Source: Caprimulgus europaeus
Taxonomy: Eukaryota > Chordata > Aves > Caprimulgiformes > Caprimulgidae
Assembly: GCA_907165065.1 (NCBI GenBank)
Contig: OU015544.1
Location: 558,001 to 622,000 of the forward strand
Direction: 5' to 3'
Length of the DNA stretch: 64,000 bases
Positions 12,601 through 21,600 of the stretch are shown here, in pieces. Position 1 is the first letter of the stretch. Each line of letters begins with the position of its first letter. Under the pieces are notes generated by a model. It saw only the letters and a list, made by a program, of their open reading frames with translations. It had not been told where the DNA came from and did not search any database. Position numbers and translations under genes: made by a program.

Positions 12601-15600
12601 GTGCCATCTGCGCCAGACAAAATCATCACTGCCCAGGGGCTTCTGGAGAGCAGGAGCACCCATCACCCTGACCCACCCCGCCCCAGCCCAGCGGTGACAC
12701 GCTGCTAACAAACCCCTTAATGAAACCAAACTCTCCTGGAGCCCCAGGCACTTGCAGGTCCCTGGAGCCCAGCACCAGCCCTGGAGCAGCGGTGCCTGCG
12801 CCTCAGTGGCTCCATCGCACCCCCAAGCAGGCACAGTGACAGAGTGAGAGGCCACGGCTATGGCAACGCCCCGGCAACCCCACGGCATTAAAGCTTAACG
12901 AGCACAAACTGCTGCCAGTCTGTTAACAGAAACACGAGGTAACTCTGCACAGCCCCAGCTCAGCTCTCCCGTCACCTCATGGGGGACAATTGGGGCTCAA
13001 GCCACCCCTGACACTGTCTCTGCGGCTGCCAGCGCAGCCACCGACACCGCTGTGTTCAAAGGCCCCTGCAAACAGCTCCGGCAAACGCACAAACCAACGG
13101 CGCAGAACAGAGGGTCCGAAGGCTCCTCTTCCCAGGCGGCTGAAGCTGCCAGCCAGGTGTTCTGCAGCCACATCAGCACAGCAGGACAGGTCACCCAGGT
13201 CACCTGGGCCACCAGTCCCAGGCACGGCCACGCAGTTCAGCCCCAGCTCCCCACAGAACAGGACCCTTCGCAGCAGAGCCAGCGCAGACGGTACCTGCTG
13301 CTGCTCCAGTCCCGGGGGCTGCTCCGGGCTCCTGCAGCAGCCGGTGACTTGGTTGGATGTAGAACCACCAACCCCCTGCCCACATGAGCCCCCGGCACGG
13401 ACCCCACTAACCCTGCTGAGGGACGAGCAGCAGCGCGGGCAGGGGCTGGCGCGGGCACCCGGCCGTCCCCCACGCCGCAGAGCAGAACCATGCCCAGGAA
13501 GGGCAGGGTAATTCTTTCCTTTGTTACTGGGGCCAAGAGAGCCTGATTGCATCATTAGTGCTTTAACATTGCAGGCGGCACGCTGAGGGCATTCATCTTC
13601 CCATTATTACCATCCTAAGGAAGGTTGTGGGCACCCAGAAATATTAGATTTTGTCCTGGCAGGAAGAACACGCTGTGCACATCATCAGCCTCAACGTACA
13701 AAGCGAAGGAAAACAGCGTCCAAATTAGTTCTGACTCAGTGCACAGAACTGGCTACACCTTGGGGACCACAGCGTGACAAGGGGACCCTGGGAAAGCAAC
13801 AGCACCAGGAGCTGGCCGAGCCCATGCCCCCGCAGCCCAAGCCCCCCGCAGCCCAAGCCCCCAGCTCAGCTGCAGATTTCAGGTTTCTAAGGAGCTCTCC
13901 CGCTGCTGCCTCGAGCTGCACCAGGATGTCAGAGAGACGGAAAGGTCGGATGACTCAGCTGCACATGGCCACATCCAGCCCAGAGCACCCCAGCAGCTCT
14001 GGCACTGCCCGGCGGCTCTTTGCGCCAGGGAAAGGCAGGAGCTGGTGTGAGCCAAAGGCAACGGCATGGTGGCACCGCAGCCGCTCACCCTACTGAGGTA
14101 CCAGGACAGGAGGCTCCGAGGTCACCAGGAGAGGTGGAGGAACCCCCCAGCTACAGCAACCAACTGAGTCCAGCTCAGGGTGGGACCCTGTCCTCGTTTC
14201 AGAGCTGGGGAACCCACCACCCAGCAGGACAAACCTGCCGGCGCAGGGGAGAGGGAGGGTTCCTCTGGATGGATCCCGCTCCACACGCACAGGGACACCC
14301 AAACACCAACAAACACCCAAAGGGCTGCTGACAGGAAAGTGATTTCTAAACCAGGGAGGCCGGATCCGTTCCGTAAGCGAGGCAGCTCAACAACCAGCAG
14401 AAACAGGCAAACTCTGACTCAGTCAAGTTTGGGACCACAAAAAGGGCCGTCCCCAGGCCCACGCCACCCACATCCTGGTGAACATCAGCAGTGGGTGGGA
14501 GTGGGACTCTGGGACAAGCCAGCAATGACCGTGCTCAGCCTGGCAGAGACAGAAACGCTTCTGTGGGACCACTGTGGAGGAAGACAAGGCCAAAATCTGC
14601 AAAGCTTGGGTTGGTCCAGGACAGTAACATCAGCAGAAATCAATGTGTTTAACTGTTTCTGGGTCTGAAGTCCATCAGTGCTAATTTGTCTTTACAGTAT
14701 TGATCTCGTTGCTCTCGGGCAGCACAGAGGGGAGGTGAGGAAAAGCCTGGTCCAGGTTACGTGTTCAGGAGCAAACCCCACTCTTCTGCCACGCGGAGCA
14801 AGCAGCTCCCCATCCTCCAGAGCTCATTCTGCACACAGTAGCAGGGAGCTGGACACGACCCTCTGTGAGCCTCCTGCAGTAACTGGGTTTGCTGAGCACC
14901 CTGCAGCACCAAGAACGTCCCCAGCGCTCACGCTCTGAACACACAGGTGCTCTCTGGGTACCCAGCCTGACACACATTGGCACCTGGTTTCTCCCAGCAT
15001 CACACGACTCAGGTCTTCGCTGCAGGGAGACACAGATCTCATCTGATCACAACGCTGCACACAGTCATCACAGACTTCCAGGCTCATTAAATTCTTCTCA
15101 GCCCACTATGAATTTAACATACAGAGCTGTGTGTTTTCTCAGGTCCACCCATTTTAGAGCTCTGCCTTGCTAGTGAGGGGATGAAATGCCCTGCAATGCC
15201 CTGTCTTTAGGAAGAGCCTGCTCAAGCACAGACTTGCTGTGTGCCCCTTCCCGTGCAAGTTCAGCACACAAGAGGATGCTTCTGACGAGCAGCAAACCCG
15301 TGTCCACACTCTGCCCTCCCCTGAGGACCCAGCAGGAAGGTGCATCTGTAATGATCCACACCCAGCGTGCCCTGCTCAGGATGCTCCAGAGACAGCCTGG
15401 CCCTGGGCAGGAATCACTGCCCCATCCCATACCCAGGGACAGTCCAGGAGGGGAGGCAGGCAGGAGGACAGCTGGCCATGCCCTGTGCCAGGTCCCTGGG
15501 CACCATCACCATGGCCACCTGCACATCCTCTGTGCATCCTCCATGGTCCCCTGGTCCCCTGTCACTGCTGCTTGGAGCACCACGAGCTCATCATCTACTT

Positions 15601-18600
15601 GCCCAGGAACCGCAGGGGCGGGCGGAGGGAGGATGTGTTAGGGCAAAAATCAACAAAATCCTGTTCCTGCTGGTTTGCACCCACACATCCAGACACCCAC
15701 AGACCTGGGGAGGGAGTCTGCTGCACCCCGAGGCTCCCACAGTGGGGGACAGGCTGGAGCTGGCACAAAGCTGAGGAGCCCAAGAGCATTTGGCCCAGAT
15801 CACAGGGCAAACACGGAGGGGATGCGACTGCAGCCTATGAAGAAATTGTGGCAAGACAGAAAAAGAACGGCTTAAACTAAAAACCAGGGCTGGCAAAACG
15901 TGGGGGTGGGAGGAAAGCAAGAGTATGAGGTAGACCTGAACATGCTTTGGCTGGAAATTAGGAAGTTTCTAATCTTTAATACAAACAGTCTCTGGAACAG
16001 TTGTCTAATAACACAAATAAAGGGAAAAACCCCATCAAAGCTCAGCATGTTCATGTAGATGGGACAGGAGACGGTGCCCGCAGGAGCAGGGAGCTGGGCT
16101 GGTTCACCAGCACGTCCCCTGCACTCTCCTCTGCCAGGGGCTCCTCCTGGCAGCCCACCCACCACCCTGCTCCCCTCCCCTGCCCTCTGACAGCGCGTGG
16201 GTGTGCAGTGATGGGCTGACACAGCAGCCAGGGCTGCATCAGGCCAAACTCGTATGTGGTTCCACCCCAACATGGCAAACAAGACAGGCAGGACTGGGAC
16301 TCCAGCTTTTCATAACCCTGCTACATCTTGCCACTGTCACCTGCATTTTTCCACCATTTTGGGTGGGTTTTGAATGTAGCTGGGCTACATTCAAATCAGA
16401 ATCAAGAAACAGCTCCTTCTAGTTTGGCATCCAACTTGGAGGCAGATGTTAACGCCACGCAGGGATTCATCTACCCCCACGAAATTGGAAAGAGGTCTGG
16501 GGAGAATGAGCTGTTTTTAGCTCCTGGAAAAAACGTCTCTTCCCACTGTTGCTGCTGAAGTCCTGTTCCTGTTTCCACAGCAGCCACTACCAACACCCAG
16601 AGCATCTGACTTCAGGTACCCAACAGGCAACAGCAGCAGAGGGACCCTCGGAGCAGCCCCCAGGACCCCGCTACCATATGGGCATGCATAGGGATGGAGA
16701 GGAAGGAAGGATCATAAAACAAATATCAGTAAAGAAAAACAGGCAGTTTGGCTCCTGTGGTTATTGTCAGCTGCAGTTTGGGAGGAATCAACTGCAGAGG
16801 GAGAACGAAACACCCGTTAAACCTGGCGTGCGCAGCGAGCGAGCCTGCTGCCTGGGATCACACTGCTGCTCCAATCTGAATTTAGACTCCCTGGCGTGTT
16901 TCCAGCCCTCCATAAATCACACCGTGCCGACAGATATTATGTCCCTCGTGCTACTGAAACAACGAGCACTCAAATAAACCAGCGGAGCCTGGAGCGTGCG
17001 CGAGATGAGGAATCAGGCGGTACCTGCAGGATCCATCTCACGTCCCGTGCACGCCAGGGATGCAGGTGACGCGCTGGCACAGCCCTCGCCCGCTCTGCCG
17101 AGCTCACACACCGCGCTACACAGACGGGCAGGGGCAGAGGAACCGCTCTGCCCGCCGTGTGAGCAGACGTGACGCTGCCCTGGCAGGGAGAGGCAATGGT
17201 CTCGCTCACAGTGGGGAGGGGGTCACCCCGCAGCCAGGGTGCTGGCGCGTCGAGGGGCTCAGAACAACCCTCTGTGCCCTGTTCCTGTCTAATGCAGGAA
17301 CCCAGGGTCCCTCTGAAGGGAGGGCCAGGCAATGGCAGGATTGTGCCCTGGCAGCCCTGCAAGGTTGAACCCCCAAAGAGAGGGGGCAGAGCTCTGGGGA
17401 GACCTTTGGAGTCGCCTCCTTTGTATTTCAATCATTTCAAAAGGCGTCGGACATCACCACACGGGTCACAGCCCCACGACCCTGTCCCCAGCCCCCCACC
17501 CCAAAGCCGACTGCCCCAAGTTCTCCCTGCGCACTGAACCCCAAACCAGAGCCGAGCGTGGCGAAACGCCTCAACAATGGATCCCCCGGCTCCGCCGTGA
17601 TCTGCATCCCGACGAGCCCACCCGGGGGACAAGGACAAACCCCGACTCACACCCCCCGGATATTCCAGCCCCCCCGCGCTCCGGCTGAGGCTCCGCGGGA
17701 CCGAGGAGCATCTTACCGCGCTGCGACCGCTGATCCCCGCGCCGCTCCCAGCCCAGCCCGGGCACGAGCCGTGCGCGCTCCCGCCCCGCGCCTCCGCATC
17801 CCCCCCGCCCCGCACCCTGCGCGCTCTCTCCCCGCACCTCCACGCTCCGCGGAGCCGGCGCCGGGGGGAGCCGGGGCTGAGCCTCCCACCCGCATCCCTG
17901 CCCTGCCCTGCCCGCAGCCCCCCCGTGGAGAATCGCCGGGGATGGGAAGGACCTTGGAGAATCACAGAATCGTTTGGTTGGAAAAGACCTCTGAGATCAT
18001 GGAGTCCAACCGGACCTGTCCACTGCTAAAACAGATCTCTGAGCACCTCACCTACCCATCTGTTAAATCCCTCCAGGGATGGGGACCCAACCACCTCCCT
18101 GGGGAGCCTGTTCCAGTGCCCGAGAACCCTTCTAGTGAAGAAATTTTTCCTGGTATCCAATCTGAACCTCTACTGGAACATTTTGAGGCCATTTCCTCTT
18201 GTCCTGTCACTAGTTACCTGGGAGAAAAGACACACACCCACCTCTTTACACCCTCCTTTCAGGTGGTTGTAGACACTGGCCCAGGCTGGCCAGAGAAGCT
18301 GTGGCTGCTCCTCCCTGGAAGTGTTCTGGGCCAGGTTGGATGAGGCTTTGAGCAACCTGGTCTAGTGGAAGGTGTCCCTGCTGATGGCAGGGGGGTTGGA
18401 ACTGGATGAGCTTTAAGGTCCCTTCCCACCCAGACCAGTCTGAGATTCTGTGATTATCAAGTCCCACCGTGAGCCCAAGGCTGCCAGGGAGCTTAGAGAG
18501 GGAGGAGGAAGAAATGCTGCTCTGGTGGTGTCTCAGCAAACTGGAAACTGGGACTGGGTCCCAGGGGAAGAAGGCAAGAACATGAGGTGCAAGATGCGAT

Positions 18601-21600
18601 GGGCACCTGGGTGAGGGTTATTCACTGAAGGGATTTGGGTAGCACTGCTGGAGCAATGCCACCAGCAAAAGGTGAGGGTCTTGCCTATTTAATCTGCCTG
18701 GAGCTTTTAGAGTGAAAAAATAACTAGAAAATGGCACAAACCCCTTTGGATTCAGTTTTGAAAGCAGACTTTAGTCTCACATGTGAGCCCCTTCATCTGC
18801 TACACATGAATTCAAGACAGATATAGCCTGGACCAGACAAAGAACAGCTTCTAGGGCCAAATACCAGACCCACTGATGGGAAAGCCAAAGCTTCCATTCC
18901 CAAATGACTCGTCCTTTTTAGTTCCTGGGGCACCTGCCCCAGCCCCACACTGCTGCCACCCAGCAGAGCCCAAGGGATGAGCCAGCCCCACCAAGCTCAG
19001 CCTGGTCATCACAAGCTGCATCGTTTTGGTCTCACTGGATCCTTAAAGAGATTCAGTGAAACCAATGCAATTCCCTTTCTTGGCAGCACCAAACCTCTTA
19101 ACAGCACAAAACATCAGTGTAGGTGACTTTATCTCCTGGCACTGCTCAGGACTGCACCCAGCATCCCACTGCACCCCAGGCTGCTGCTCCCCGGGCAGCT
19201 GCCTCCGCACTGCCCGATCCCTGGGGAACACACCGGTGGCACGCGTGGCTGGCCCAGGCCAGCGCTGGCACTGGGTGACCAACAGCCACACAACTCTTCA
19301 AAACCACCACGGAGACTGCGCGTGGGTTTGCTCTGTGCTGGGAAGCGAATGGCCACGACCACCACGCAGTTCCCTGGCAGTGGGGCTCAGCTGCCCAGAG
19401 CCCTCCCGGGCCGAAGGAGTGGCCCATCCCAGCCACAAAGAATATGTGTGCAAAGAATAAAAATAATAAATACACCTGTGGCACAAACCCCCCAGCAGCT
19501 CGGCCATCCTCCTGCTCAGCTGTGTCACTGCCATTATGCAAAGAAAAAGCCGCAAGTGCCAAACAGAGACAGTGATCCAATTAATGTGACAGCCAAATAA
19601 TGTGACAGCCTGAAATGCCACAGAGCATCCTGGTGTCTGTGTGCCACCCGAGGCACCGAAGTGTCCCCTAGATGAAATCTCCACAGCCGAGATGAGCACT
19701 GGTGCAGAGAGGTGGGCTCAGCTGCCCGCTCCCCACATCCCGAGGGACACGCCGGGCCAGAAGGCTGCAGGACAGTAACACACCAGGGGCTTAAAGACAG
19801 TGACACATCCCTGACACGGCTGCCTCCTCACTCCTGTCCCACAGAGCGGCTGCCAAAGCGAAGGGCACAGCCTGGCCCACGGCAGCTCTGCTCCCTGGCT
19901 GCCAGCGCTGCCCGAGGGGGCTGCGGTGCCATCTGCTCCCACAGCCAGAGCTGGCAAAGCCGGGACTTGCTGAGCTGGAGTGTCACCTGGGCTGTCCTGG
20001 GCCACAGCCCCAGCTGCAACCTGGGTGAGGGTTTATTCCTGTAAGAGGGCCACAGGCACCATTCATAACTGGCCGCTGGTGTCCCACACACTCCACCAGA
20101 CCTCTCCAGGTAACCGCCCAGCCCAGTGGGAAACCAAATGAACCCAGAGGAATTAACCCCAATGGCACTTGACGTTAATTATAACTGAGGGTACACACGT
20201 TGAAGTCCCACATGCCACATGGCATACGTGTGTCAGTGGCGAGATTAACGCAGCCTTTGATAGCAATTTGCCAAAGTTAGTTAAAATCAATAAACAGTGT
20301 GGTCGTTCCAGTTTTTGGAAAGCCTCTCGGGCAGCAGGCGGAGGAATCGCTGTCTCGGGAAGCGGCTGGCAGCGGCAGGCATGCATGCCATGGCACTCAC
20401 CGAGGACAGCAGGGCACCTCCCTCCTGCTCCTACAACTCTCTTCCAGGCTCTGCAGCCCTGTGCCCCCCAGAGATCCCTCACCCTGTGGGGAGCCCCCGA
20501 GAGCATCCACAGCCCTTCCCCATCCTGGGCAGGGGCTCAGTCTAGGGGGTCCCCAGCATTTCAGGCACCCCTTCCCTCCCCAGTCACCCTTCCGCTGTCA
20601 CTCTGGTGCCACTAGTCCAGGGAGATAAATACTTCAGGGCTTTAAGGGCTCTTAGAGCACAACGGCTGCTGAAGTAAAGAGGGAAAAGCTTTTAGCCACA
20701 CAGCCACCCAGGGACTCGGTGCTTCAGGGCTCTTAACAGGCAGGAAAACAGACACTGCGCTAGAGGTGTCTGGTGGCCCGAGAGGCTTTTATGTTAATGG
20801 TGTTTTATCACCAAACACGGGGATGTGAACCCACAGCAACCCACGGGCAACAGCACAGACAGCCACAGCAGAGCCCAGGACCCAGCTCCAAGACATGCCC
20901 TCAAGGAACTGTGAGGAAGAGAGCTTAAGCACCAACAGAATCGGGGTATGGGAACAAATATTTTCCAGACATGACTTATTGTTGGCCCCTGGCTCCCCAA
21001 TCTCTTTTTTAAGTAAATCTCAAGTGTGCTGCACACATAATGCAGGTCCTCAAAAGATCAAGCACCTGACCAAAAGCATGGGAGTTTTAAAAATAAAGGT
21101 TTGGGGTGGCAGTCAGCAATTTGTCCTTCCCACCGCTTTAAACCAGAGCATTTCCATGATGTTTACAGCTCCTGGCTGCAACCGCTGTGCCTGGAATCTG
21201 ACGTAAAAGGAAAACCCAGGATGCTCGGACATTCACAGGGCTCCAGAGACAGGCTGAGGCTCAGGAAATGCTCATCAAAACCACGAGGGCTCGTGATGGA
21301 GCAGGCTGCCGCTGGCAGCACTGGCAGAGGACGTGCTGGTGCTCCCCACAGCCCCCAGCCCCGCACCCACTGGACCCCCCTTACCTGCTGGGCGAGCCCA
21401 GGTCCACCCGGCTGATGATGCGGTGCTGGTGGGGCGAGTGGAGCCACTGGAAAGCCGACAGCGTCCTCTCCTCGATCCGAAACCGGCCTTCTCGCACGTA
21501 CCTAAAAATAACAGCGAGGGAGACTGAAGGATTGATCAGTGCAGGGCCGTGGCGAGGGAGCTGCGGGACGCAGAGAGCGGCTGGCTCAGCAGCACTGCTC

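Larger units (their letters stand above)
9856..21384. other. RAP1GAP2 intron 2
   Basis: This intron of about 11.5 kb contains the CpG island at 17.45-17.95 kb, an inverted pair of CR1 ends at 17.96-18.46 kb, a perfect 12-bp hairpin at 16369-16395, a DR3-type AGGTCA repeat at 13188-13202 and an 18-bp duplication near 13826-13862. I saw no further coding exon. The long open frames present are GC-driven and lack splice and codon support. Confidence 0.5.
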
